Assembly (NCBI RefSeq): GCF_024362695.1
Contig: NC_065423.1
Coordinates: forward strand, 3,527,001-3,591,000
DNA length: 64,000 nt
From: Pectinophora gossypiella
Lineage: Eukaryota > Arthropoda > Insecta > Lepidoptera > Gelechiidae
Reading direction: 5' to 3'
Made by a program: the position numbers and the translations under genes. The notes beneath the pieces are model-generated. The model did no database searches and was not told the origin of the DNA. It saw only the letters and a list, made by a program, of their open reading frames with translations. Below are positions 1 through 11,800 of the stretch, in pieces; within the stretch, counting starts at the first letter, position 1, and each line of letters begins with the position of its first letter.

Positions 1-138
1 ATAAGACATCTGAAAAGATGGAATATACTTTCCCTGGATGAGAGACTAAAAAATAATATAGTATCAAATTCCGGTATACATAGGCTTGAGGATAGCAGTT
101 ACTGGACTGCACCTCTAAATAAAGAAATACAACCATAA
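1..138 (+). other. Unassigned open stretch at the left edge
   Basis: The frame beginning at base 1 is open for 45 codons and ends with TAA at 136-138. An AATAAA-like sequence lies just before the stop. The peptide reads like a protein C-terminus (it contains KRWNILSLDERL and YWTAPLNK), but I do not recognise the family. The missing Snr1 exons must lie further left, so this stretch would sit inside a Snr1 intron on the opposite strand. It could be a nested gene, a retroelement tail or a chance open frame. Confidence 0.15.
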
Positions 139-239
139 ACCATCTGATAAAGACTTTGAAGTTGATGGCAGATCACAGTGCAGTGAAAAAAATGTAAGTA
201 TAAAGGTCATTTTCAGAAAAAAGGATAAATTTGAATATA

Positions 240-300
240 TAATTTTCATTCAGGAGCCATGCTCTTGTTGATGTAGCATTAAAGGCCAATTCTTTGACTT
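240..300 (+). repeat. Fragment of a dispersed repeat (GAGCCAYGCTCTTG type)
   Basis: A stretch near 250-300 matches the start of a longer repeat at about 12058-12300 (GAGCCACGCTCTTG, then GGTGTAGCATT). It lies in Snr1 intronic sequence. The remaining bases from 139 to 624 hold nothing else I can name. Confidence 0.4.
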
Positions 301-624
301 CCTTATAATATAAGGCACAACATTCTCTTTAATTTGTACCATGTAAGCTCTTCATGAGATACTATATAGGATATTTCCTCATAAGCACATTGTCCATGTA
401 TTAATTTCTTACTGGACAAATATGTGTTCTGAATCTTTGTATCTTCTTCAAATCTGCACAAACTTGTGCAAAAGGTACCGGGGATTAGCCGGTGTTCGGC
501 ACTCCCCGTTTGCAAGCAAGCCAGTTACACACAGGAGCACAGTGAGTTCTTCGAGTGGTTTGAATGAATGAGTGTTTCTTCTCAGTATGTGATATGTATT
601 TATGGAAACCAGTATGTCCCTCAC

Positions 625-2120
625 CATTCTTATTCCATGTGAATGTGTCCCTGAGCTTCTGTCCTTCAATCTCCATGTCCAGGCGGATGGGCACCAGAAT
701 CTGCTTCTGAGAGGAGTTCTCCAGCATGGCTGTCATGTCTGTGTCGTCAAAGCACAGCGGGAATGTTCGCACCTGTGGAGAGTTGTTATTTTTAGAACAC
801 TGATGAAACTGTGTTCATAATAATGTAATGAAGTATGATACAATTAACTTACATCCCTTTGTTAGACTTAATTAACTTGAGATATAAAAAGAACTAATGG
901 TAAGAGACTACATTGAGTAAGTGTATGGTAGGGTAATTCGGATGGAAACCATTGTATAGGATAGGGTCTCCGTGAGCTGGCCATCTGGAATTTATCTGGA
1001 TAATAATTAAATCATGGTGGAATTTATATAAAGCTATATTAAAAGATAGAGTCTGCTCACCTTATTAGATTATAGATGTTACTTTAAGTATAACCTTACC
1101 TTCTTATTATGCACCCTAGTCCTGCTAATGGGCGTGGCTTGAGGCACAGCGTCCAGGTGTGAGGAGTTGGGCATGACAGGCATCCAGGCGGGGTTGTGAG
1201 GCTTCTTGCTCTTGCTCTCCCTTGGTGTTGCCAGTTCTTGACTGACTGCTGCTGCTTTGTATCTGGAAGAAAATTAGATAGTTTTTTTTATTTCAACATG
1301 CGTTTCGTCGACTGACCTATGACTTAGTATTACTAGAAATATTGTTGCCTGAAATAGTTACTTTATTCATCTGCTATCATTTATGTATAACCACATGTTT
1401 TAGTAAGTTTGAGGCCAGACAGCATTTCTTTGGTCTAACAAAAAGCTTGATTAGATGTGATGTACTGACTACCCAAATTGGGATATAGTCGTGAGCTTAT
1501 GTACTGTAATGTTTTAGTCTCGAAAGGACCTAATTCACTTACTTTTCATCATTTCCTTCAATGATATCCTCGACTTCGGAAGCCTTGAGCAAAGACACTG
1601 AGCTGGACAACACATGAGCACCAAGTCCATTGTCAACCAAGCGTTTCCTTTCCTCGTTGGTCAAAGTCCTCCTGACCATGCCAGGGTACTTCTTGTAAAG
1701 AGACCCACGGAATAACCGTAGGTAGTTGCCGACCTTAAAACAGACACACGCTTTAAGGTGACAGAAACAATTCTTTCAGCAAACTTCCACAGTTTAAGAA
1801 GAGTATTAAAATAAAGCATTAATAATACAAAATAGTATAATTATATAGTTTATAATTCCAACATAGTTGTTGATGACGAAGTCAAATTGTTCTACCAAAA
1901 CGTTTCGAATGTTTATTTTTATCACTCTCTAAAATCTAGACCTATTTTGAATTACAGGTCAGTTACTTGAACAACCAAGCAGGACATGCAATAACAAATT
2001 AAAGGCGACAGTTAAGAAAAACAAATAAAAATTCATTACCTCTGAACCGACACAATAAAACTCTCCACCTTCTTCAATTTGGAAACTAATCGGCTTATCG
2101 CCGTACGTTCTTAATGCCAT
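625..2120 (-). CDS. Snr1: SNF5/SMARCB1 core subunit of SWI/SNF (BAP) chromatin remodeller, 5' part of gene
   Basis: Four coding exons read on the minus strand: 2040-2120, 1543-1733, 1100-1262 and 625-772. All have GT-AG borders and join in frame to give 194 codons plus one base. The protein begins MALRTYGDKPISFQIEEGG, the conserved N-terminal winged-helix DNA-binding region of SMARCB1/Snr1 (about residues 1-110). A Ser/Lys-rich linker follows, then the start of the first SNF5 repeat (VPIRLDMEIEGQKLRDTF, near residues 170-190). The donor after NKN at 624 leaves phase 1, so the rest of repeat 1, repeat 2 and the C-terminus lie beyond the left edge. SNF5 is a core subunit that contacts the nucleosome acidic patch and other remodeller subunits in the nucleus. 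The start was chosen because the ATG at 2118-2120 opens directly into the family N-terminus. Gene identity is certain from the protein; exon ends are read by eye. Confidence 0.93.
1428..1520 (+). repeat. Short dispersed repeat, GGTCTAACAGAAAG family
   Basis: This diverged copy of a repeat lies inside Snr1 intron 2. The shared words are GGTCTAACARAAAGCTTG, a middle TGACTACCC and an end GGATATAGTCGTGAGC. Other copies are at about 4460-4545, 4975-5095, 16055-16150, 23745-23810 (reverse) and 54600-54710. No terminal repeats or tRNA boxes are evident, so its class is open. Confidence 0.5.
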
Positions 2121-2834
2121 TGTACTGTATTTTATCCCCTTACAATAAAAATTAACAATTATCTACTATTTTTCTTTAAAAACCCATAAAATTACAGAAT
2201 ATACCTCATGATACAAACACCGAATGACCGAATGTTCTGTCAAAATGGCGGCGTCGTCAATGAATGAATGATTTTTTTTTCTTTTGCCCATTTGTGGGTC
2301 AGGCTAAGATCATAAGACCATGCTGCCTAGTCTTCAGTACATTTCCCAAACATTTCCTTTGCGGTTATGAATGAATGAGTGATCAAACGACTTGACAACG
2401 ACTTGAAATTGATGTGTTACCAGTACTAAAAAAATAATTTTTAAAACCAGGCCAAAATTAAAAAATGTAGTCAATTTTCACACATCCTTCATTTTTGCTT
2501 CATGTCAATGTCAACTTCATGTATATGTCAATTATTTTATTCTAATTATTTATATAGAATTCCCGGCATATTTATTTTATCCATCACCTTTCTGATCCTT
2601 TTCCAAATTCCGTTCCTTCTTTTTCCTACTAATCCGTTTCCCTAACTTTGTTTGTGGCAAATGCGCAAGCCGCGCGAAGCCAAAATCTAAGATAAAAAAA
2701 AACTTCATGTACATTCATTCATGATTCATTCCAATCATTCCATCAATCAAATCAATCAGTTGAGTTTTGTCACCGGAAGGGTGGGTACGCCGCAGTCGTT
2801 GTTTAATTTTTTAAGTGTTTAAAAATTTTAAAAC
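2121..2834. promoter_or_regulatory. Shared head-to-head intergenic region of Snr1 and the citrate carrier
   Basis: 714 bp separates the two divergent start codons, so both promoters and 5' UTRs must lie here unless a 5' exon is hidden elsewhere. I see no convincing TATA box. The region carries an unusual density of ATTCATTC/GAATGAATG words at about 2255-2270, 2365-2385 and 2700-2760. A GC-rich patch lies near 2660-2690. No transposon borders were found. Confidence 0.6.
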
Positions 2835-5800
2835 ATGTCCTCGAGACCAGGAACATTCAAAAATCCATTCTCAAGACCATGGATGACAGAAACTGGAGCA
2901 GCGGCTGCGGCTGGACCAGGGGCAGTGGGCCTGAAAGGAGTTGTTGCCGGCGGTATAACTGGTGGCATTGAAATTTGTATTACATTCCCCACAGAATACG
3001 TGAAAACACAACTCCAACTAGACGAAAAAGGTTAGTATAAAACACCTTTTCAGTTTTATAAATAGTTTCATTCAAAAATTGAAGTAGCGAATTGAAGGTT
3101 TTTATTAGTAAACACGATCGACCTATTTCCATTTCTGCTAAAAATACTCGTTATTTACGTCACACTGGTGTCTGATGATGGTCATTTATTTCATTAATCA
3201 GTTTGTATTTGATATGGTTTCGTGAGCGCGGAGGGGATTCCAATTAGAGTCAAGTTACCTCGTAGAGGTTACATACTTGCATATGTATTTTACAAGTATT
3301 CAAGTACGTCGATATTAGCACATTGAACATAATCCGCGGAACTTCATAGTGGACTTTGTCCGACAAAACGATCGATTTGCGGTAAACAAACTTCTAATAA
3401 TTATATTCAAGGCCTGCCATAAACAGATTCTTATTGGTTTAAAAACTACGAATTCAAATAAGTAGGAAAACCAACGTCGTTAACTAATGGGCATGACTCT
3501 ACAATTTCCTTTTAATTCTTAAAATATGCTGCAGTAGACATTTATTTTATAAGTGAAGTAAGAACCTATTCAATAATTCAAATAGTGATGATACTTGGTT
3601 AGGGGAGCTTAAGCTGGATATACATATTATGATCCACACAGGATATTTTATTTTTGTCTGCCATATGCAATAATAACCCTATTATTTTACACTATGCCCA
3701 CTATCTAACATAAATCCATACTATGAATGAAATATTTAATTAGTAGGTAGGAATATTAACTACCTATATGAATCATACTTTAATAAATAATCATTTGAAA
3801 CAATCCATTCAAATAATTCAATGCAATCTTACAACTAGATTATAAGTTTATAATCAACATGGTCCAACTCTACAATTTAGCTAGGTCTCAAGAATAGATG
3901 AAATAGGTATAGGTATATTTGGAGTTGGATTTTTGAGTCCTTAAGGCTAGAGTGAATAGGCATTTGCTAGGTAAGTCCACCCTAGACCACATTGTCACTT
4001 AACATCAGGTGAGGTTGTGGTAAAAAAAAACGTAACAGTCATTTTCGAATATTCTTTTTAATGGGACTAGATAAAACAGATACTTAAATACCTATATAAG
4101 TATTTGTAAAGTATTCATGCCTATACACCTATTAGCTATTGTTTTTTTTATTATAAAAATAATATTACCAATTGCCGTCAAATAAAGTCATAATTCTGTT
4201 GACACATGTACTGTATCAGCAAGATAAGCCACTTCAACCATTAAAGTATTTGATAATCATTGATCCAGGATTGGGATAAAAATGGTATCCTTATCTGTTT
4301 ATATTTTTGTGATATTTCTTGCATAATCATGTCCTAAATTCGATTTAGAATAAGCATACCTACTTATCTGAAACTATTTAAATTGTTCTTGCTTAGTTCG
4401 GCTACTCTATGACTAAGGGTAATAAAAAAATGAAATTCCCTAGTAGGTAGGTACTGCAGTACTTAGAGCATGGTGAAATGTGGGTACTTAGTTCATCTTG
4501 CAATAGATGTACCGCTGACTACCCCAATACAGTAGTGAGCTTATGTTACGCAGTATTTTTTTCTAGTTCTCCACTTAAGTAGATTAATGCCTAAATAAAA
4601 CTAAATGCATAGCAGTGATTATTTTCAAAAAATCGTATCTAATTTTACATTATTTTCATTGCCTTTTGCAAAATGCCTTATAAAAAAATATATTTTTACC
4701 ACTAGGTAAAAAATATATATTATGGTATACTGTATACTGGAAAGGCAAAATTACATAAGCGCCAAAATATCCTAAAATAGTAGTCCATGTTATGATATCT
4801 ATTGTTCTACACATTGAAATTGAAAAAACAATGTAATTTTACGTTAACGTTTATTGAAATGGCATTTTGGCGCTTACGTAATTTCGCCTTTTCAGTGACG
4901 ATATTAAATACAACTACCTATCAATAAGTACACACACACACAGTTGGCTCGACCATTATAGACGGCGATACGGGTCACTACCAATCACGTTTGTTGGTCT
5001 AACAGAAAGCTTGGTGAGGTGTGGGTACTTAGTTCATCTTGCGGTAGTAGTCAGAGGTACATACTTCTGACTACGCCAATTGGAATATAGTCGAGATCTT
5101 TTATTATTAACAAGTACAGTCCGACAAAACACCTAATGATATCTAAGGCTATTGACCTTAGATTGTGTAAAGCAAACCAACTTGACACAGAAATGTAGTT
5201 CAATGTCACCTTACAGGTAACATTCTTGTACTTTACGTAGGTACCTATCTACATGCTGGTATTATATGTTCATGGTTAATGTAATACATTGAGAACGAAT
5301 CTAAAGAGTAGATGATCCAAAAATCAAACTCATTTTACTTTTCGACTTATTTTTGTATTTATGAATTAAGTAACAATGGGTATAACTCCCGGCAAACTTC
5401 TTGAGCATCGAGTGTCGTAGTGGGGGAAAGTTCGCGCACGTATACTTCCGTGCAAAAAAAATGAACTTTTGATTATTTTCTTAACTTCATTAAAAAAAAA
5501 ACAATTATTAAGTATATTATTTAATTATGTAAATAAAACTAAACTTATCTATTATTATTATAGTTTATTAAAACTTATATTATATTATTATACTTAAATA
5601 CTTAATAAAAAACTAATCGTCATGATATTCCTTCCATGAGATTGAAACCAGCAATACCAGAGCTAGTGCTAGGTTTTGGATCTGTAGACATAGACCTCGT
5701 GCTAGTAACTAATTCTTAAACTTAAAAAAATGAGCAATAACAAAAAAAATCTAATAAAAGAGCAATAACAAAAACGTGACAGTTTCACTGCACGCAAGTG

Positions 5801-8800
5801 TATTCGGGAGTCAAAGGGACGAAGACAGAGTGCGCGGGGGAAGTTTCGACTGATCTACCAATAGCCGGTCGATGCGGTATTCACCCGCCCCGTACCGCAC
5901 CACCAAAGAGATCTAAAATTCGGTTGTGCGCAGTCAAGGTCGATGCTCAAGAAGTTTGCCGGGATCTATACGACGTTGACCACTTTTATTTATGACGTCA
6001 CAGGACAGTATTTCGTTTTGACGTTTTGTAAAAAGTACATATCTCATTTGATTAGGTTGTCAAGTAGCCTATTAATTAATAATAATTATCATTAATAATT
6101 ACTCATTAATTATTATTATAATTTGTATGTCGTTTCCATATCTCGGGCCTATGGAGTCCCGGACTTTTGGAAGGCGTGCGTGGGGCCGAAGCCAACACGT
6201 AGAGGCCCCTTAAGACAGTTTAATCTAAATGTGGTGTGACACCAACCGGCGATTATCCCTGTATGCATGGGAGTGCACCCAAAGACAATCCCTTATTATT
6301 ATTAATTAATTAACTATTAATTATTAATTAATAATCTTCATTTACCGTAAATATATTCTTGCTTGAGTCATGAACTAATTACGATCGCGTTTCCAACGAT
6401 CCACATTCATTAGTTTTTCCCGAATTATTTACCTATATTATTTAAATATTTATTCTTATCGGAATCCGCTTCCAGTCATTGGACAGTTTCCAAATAGAAA
6501 GCAAAAAATCGTAGCTAAAATAACACGTATTGCGTGGGCTAGCGTAAGAACGGTTTGTTGAGTACCAAAGGTTAAAGTTTTTTACTAATGATTTATTTAT
6601 ATTGCACATCATAAATAACTTCTTTTTCGACACCTGAAACTACAAAATAGGCTACTTAATAAACTAGTCAAATGAGATTCTTTTAACGAAAGTTTTCTTT
6701 AGAGTTAGTATAGAAATACTGTCCTGTGACGTCATCAAGAAATGCGGTCAAACGTCGAACTCATTGTTACTTAATTCATAAATAAAATTCGAAAAGTAAA
6801 AATAGATTTTTGACATCTTTACCTATTTCTAGATTAGCATTTTATAATTTATCTTTGACCCACTCAAATATTATATTCTGGGTCTTTAGCCGTTTCGGAC
6901 CGCGGTGCGAATACTATGTGACATGCGAAACAAATAAATCAGCAGGGTCTGCATGACAACCGCGTCGCGAATTATATCGAGGGCTTCGACCATTAAACGT
7001 AGCGAATGCTATCTACGCAGATAGACGTCGAACGGCTATTGGTCGATGCCCTCGATATAAGGCGCGGTTGCCGTGACGCGAGGGCAGGATAGTCACAGTT
7101 CTATAGTGGGGTAGTATTATTTGGAGAAGTCGTGACTAGGGTTTGCTCCCGGGAATTCTCGGTACTGAAAATACCGAGAATTCCCGGGAAATGCAAAAAT
7201 CTTTAGTACCGGGAAATCTAAACTATGTCCCGGTAATTCCCGGTACTGTACAAACACTTATACTGCCACGAAATTTTAATTTTTAAAACCACGCGTGAGG
7301 CGCGCTAACGCACGCAACCAAGATAGAAGTACGTGCACGAGTCGTACGTACTCTAGAGTAATCGGTAATATTTGGCAGTTTTCGGTTAGCTCGCTGGCAT
7401 CTTCTGGCCGCTCGGCCCGTTCCGCCATGCCAGTGCCGCCCCAATCTTGGTACAGCAACGATGTAATGAGTGTTTTGTTTAAAAGTAATAGACTGGTGAG
7501 TACTTTAATATACCCTTGTTTATTTATCGTGAACTAGGTAGTTTGTTTATATTGTAGGTTATATTTTGTGCATAATACGAGGGTTGTTCCGGAAATTGTT
7601 AGCCACACCTTAAATATAATCTCTTTTTTCCTGAAACTATTTTGAATTAACGGCAAATTTCAACACTAATCTCCTTGCTGAAAATCATTGGCCACTAAGA
7701 AGTCGTTATTTTTTTAAACATTTTTTTAAATTGGCTGTCATGCTTCTTTTGTTTACAACAATGGGCGTCTTGCGGGAAGCTTTTCGTGCTATGATTTTGT
7801 ACGATTATAAACGAGTGATTAGAAACGACTGCTTTCGGGGAGTCTGCCCCTGCGTTAGCAACGATTACTTATTGGTATCGTGAATTTAAACGTGGTCAAG
7901 AGAGCTTGAACGATGACCCCAGACCCGGCCGACCATCAACTGCAGTAACTCATGAAAACGTTATTCGAGTAGAGTGGCTAAACCAGGAAAATAGAAATAT
8001 TACACATAGAGAGATTCGGGCTGAACTGAAGATCGGATACCGGGCAGTTTCCACCATCTTGCATGAACACTTGAAAGTCAGGAAGGTTGCTAAGTCAGGA
8101 ATACCTCATTCTCTCACCGATGAGCAAAAGTCCCGACGTGTAGATTGGTGCAAATTTATGCTGGAAAAATTCGAAGGAGGAACTTCGCAAAACGTTTCCT
8201 ATATTCTTACATCTGACGAATCTTGGATCTAGTGGTACGATCCTCTCACAAAGCAGCAATCCACGCAATGGGTGTTTGAAGAGGACGAGTTGCCTACGAA
8301 AGTGGTTCGCGGTCGGAGCGTGAATAAAAAAATGATAGCGGCTTTTTTTCGAAGCAGTGGACCAGTTGCTGTTATTCCACTAGAAGATCGTAGAACAGTT
8401 ACAATTGAATGGTATTGCAACGTTTGTCTGCCACAGGCTTTCGAGGAGTTGAATAATGAACGCCCAAGTACCGGCGTCCGTGGTATTCTATTTCACCAGG
8501 ACAATGCGCCCGCTCACACAGCTGCAAGAACTGTTGACTATTTGTCAACTTGGGGGGTACAAATGTTACCACATCCTCCGTACAGTCCCGACCTAGTTCC
8601 GTGCGATTTTTTTTTTATGTCCTACGGTGAAAAAAATGCTTCGTGGGCGAAGATTCGAAACAGCAGACGAAGCCGTGGAAGAATTTTGACAGCAATTTTT
8701 CGACCTTCCGCAAGATGCGTTTTTCAAATGTTTTGAAAGCTGGTTTAGCCGAATGCACAAGTGTATAGGGGATGGAGGGGAATATTTTGAAAAAATATAA

Positions 8801-11800
8801 ATATTTCTTTAACATATCTTGGCTAATTTTTATTTTACTAAAAATTTTCGGAACAACCCTCGTAAATAACCTTATGCTTTGAATCATTCAATAAAATAAA
8901 CACAGTGTGTTCACGGCCAGTTTCCTTTGGCTTTTGCATTGTTTCTTGTTATTTTTTAATGTAGAAGTAATGTGTGCGTGATCTCAATTACCAAATTTAA
9001 AGCTAAGTATATTTAGTATTTACTAGTAAGTATATTTAGTAGTAAGTTGATTAAATATTTTAAAAAGCGTTTTGGTGTTTAATTTCGTCATACTCATAAA
9101 ATAATTACGAATTTAATTTTTTTTCAGTAGGTACCGAAGTTTCGAAACTTCCCGGTAATTCCCGGTACTGGATAGGCTCCAGTACCGGGAATTCGAAAAT
9201 CCAGTTCAGTTCCGGTACTGCAAACCCTAGTCGTGACTTACATCGTAGTGTCACGGGTTCGAATCCCGGCTCGGGTTCTAAAATACTTATAAGTTACATA
9301 TTATGTAACAGCTAGTTACATAGTGGTGCTATTTCCTGTAAATACCATCTAATTTTATTTTAAGTTATATCTGTCATTTTCTTATCCGCCGAAAAGGAAA
9401 GGGACGGGTAATCGACAAGCATAAAATTTATGGAACACACGTCAATTTTAAGCACAAATATAAACCAACCGTCTAAAAATTTTACATCCGTCAATGACCC
9501 GACACAGTTAAGTAGACGTACCTTTTTGATTCGCCCGGGTTATTCATTCATTTACTCATTCTTCCTAAAATTAAGAGCTGTGAATCATCCGCCCCTTTCC
9601 TTTTCGACGAATATGAAAATGACGGATATAACTTAAAATAAAATTAGGCGGTGTCTGCAGCAATCGGGGCCATTATGTAATTTAATTATTGACGTTCAAA
9701 AAGCGCTAACTTTGTAAGCCAATTTTGAAAAATATTTTTTTTTATAAACCACTGAATTCGACTTTTACTTCAGTTTGACTTTATGTTCGGATCATAGTTA
9801 ATTGATATTACGTTTCTTTCAAGATTTGTGCCCGGTTAATGGCAATAGGCTCGCCATCTATTACGTAGGTCTTAAACATAGCTGGCGAGGACTAGGTGTA
9901 TTACTGTACAACTCTACCCTTTCGGGGATACAGACGTGTAGCTATGCTATGTATTATTATTCTTTATTTAATATCGCCTCTGAAAAATGGTATACTCAGA
10001 CGACGCCCTGAGCCGAGGTTCGCGTCCTCAGGCTTGTTGAATATTATATGAGGCAACGGGCTACTATATAAAACTTTCCACATCATTCATTACTGAAAGT
10101 ATCGGCGTCCGAAGGACGTTTGTCATACTGGTGTGACAACCTGGTGTGATGACGAGTCCGGAGGGGATCCCGACGACCCGATTACTCTAGCCATAGAGGC
10201 GGCCAATCAGCTCACGACACCAAACACTTCAGAACCCCGATACCGACCCCGCCGACGTGGTGGACAATTTCCCTCATTCAGCGCTTATCACTATCAACCC
10301 ACAAGGGTCGATTAATTCTTTCAAATATTCTTCCTCTCAGACGACGTCCTGACCCGAGGTTCGCGCCCAGCTGGGCATCTCAGGCCTGTTGTCTTAAATT
10401 TTGTACCGGCTGAGAGCACTCAGCGTTCGCCATTTGTCCGGCCAAGAAGTTCCATTTACGGCAAATCTACAATAAGTCACGTCAATTATTTTTTTAAATG
10501 AAAATTATACTTTATACCTATAATATGTATCTTTGGTTGTTCTAGGTGGCACCAAGAAGTATACAGGGATAGTCGACTGCGTAAAGAAGACAGTGAAGGG
10601 CCATGGCTTCTTCGGACTCTACAGAGGGCTCAGCGTCCTACTCTACGGGTCCATTCCGAAATCAGCCGTCAGGTATGTTATAAATAATGAACTTTTTTTT
10701 TTTGTTAGAATGCACTAACCCGCTATTATTATACTTGTACAAAATTTTCCTGTACCCAAAGGTTGCCTGGAAGAAATTGCTGCATGAGCAATAAGGCCGC
10801 CTGTTGTGCTTTTCTGTATATGCTGTCCTTATCTCTGTATTTTGTGTCCATTGTGCTCAATAAAGTATTTTATCTATCTATCTATCTATCTTTCATATAC
10901 AAAGGAAGGGGACGGATGATTGACAACTGTTAGTTTTAAAATGAATGAATAACCCGAGCGAATAAAATAGGCATCTCGCTCATATTATAGTTTGATGTGT
11001 GCTGTCAACTTAATTCTGTCGGGTTATTGGCCAATATAAAATTTTGGAAGGATTTTTCAAATTTCCTAAAATTGACGTGTGTTCCATCAATTTTATGCCT
11101 GTCGATTACCTGTCTCTTTCTTTTTCAGCGGATAAGAAAATGATAGATATAACTTAAAATTAGATGGTGTGTACGGTCACGAGCATGAATATGTATACAC
11201 TTTGGTACCATGTCACATTAACTTTTTTGACAAATTAAACTGTAAGTCTCACTGAATGTCAAATGTGTTAGTGCGACAGAGTCCTAAAGTGGGTACATTA
11301 TATTGCTCATGACTGTACATGAATCAGCACCATTGATGTTTCGAAATAACATTATTAAAATTGTGACAGACAGATGTGACAAAAAGTTTTCTTTTTTCTA
11401 TTTAACTATGAACTATGATTTTTATGAATTTTGATAAAGAGATCTAGAAGGACGTACATTGACAAACTATGGCTCACCTTTTGTGCTGTCCTAAGTGCCC
11501 TAACATCTGCACTATTAAAGACCTGTACGAAGCCACTGACAATGCCGTAAGCGTGGCCAATTATTGGTCAGCAAAAATTTAGTTTCGATCGCCATCGACT
11601 CGCAAAGAAGAAGATTGACCAAATTGGAGTTGTCCTTAGAAAAGGTTCAGTACGATCTACTCTGAACCGGCGTGCGTTTAAAAAACGATTGATGAATGTG
11701 GAGGAAGCAAGAGAAGTGTGTCAGGATCGAAGCAAATGGAATTCCACAGTCTATGCTTACCCCGGTGGGAAATAGGTGTGAGTTTATGTATGTATGTAAA

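Larger units (their letters stand above)
7137..9229. mobile_element. hAT-type element with 8-bp target duplication, carrying a nested mariner
   Basis: The ends TAGGGTTTGC and GCAAACCCTA are perfect inverses. They are flanked by identical GTCGTGAC at 7129-7136 and 9230-9237, the 8-bp duplication typical of hAT elements. Subterminal copies of CCGGTAATTCCCGGTACT in both orientations look like transposase binding sites. Without the mariner the element is about 0.8 kb and has no recognisable hAT transposase, so it is non-autonomous. It landed in a tRNA-like SINE, whose B-box-like GGTTCGAATCCC follows at about 9248. Confidence 0.8.

Noticed and set aside
485..772. Snr1 exon 4 reading on to position 485
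   Set aside because: After the NKN codons the sequence GTGAGG is a good donor, and the downstream residues no longer match the SNF5 repeat.
10133..10190. Possible hammerhead ribozyme core (GTGATGACGAGTCCGGAG then CCCGACGAC)
   Set aside because: The CTGANGA and GAAA core elements are not both present and stems I and III could not be paired. It is part of a dispersed retroelement repeat.
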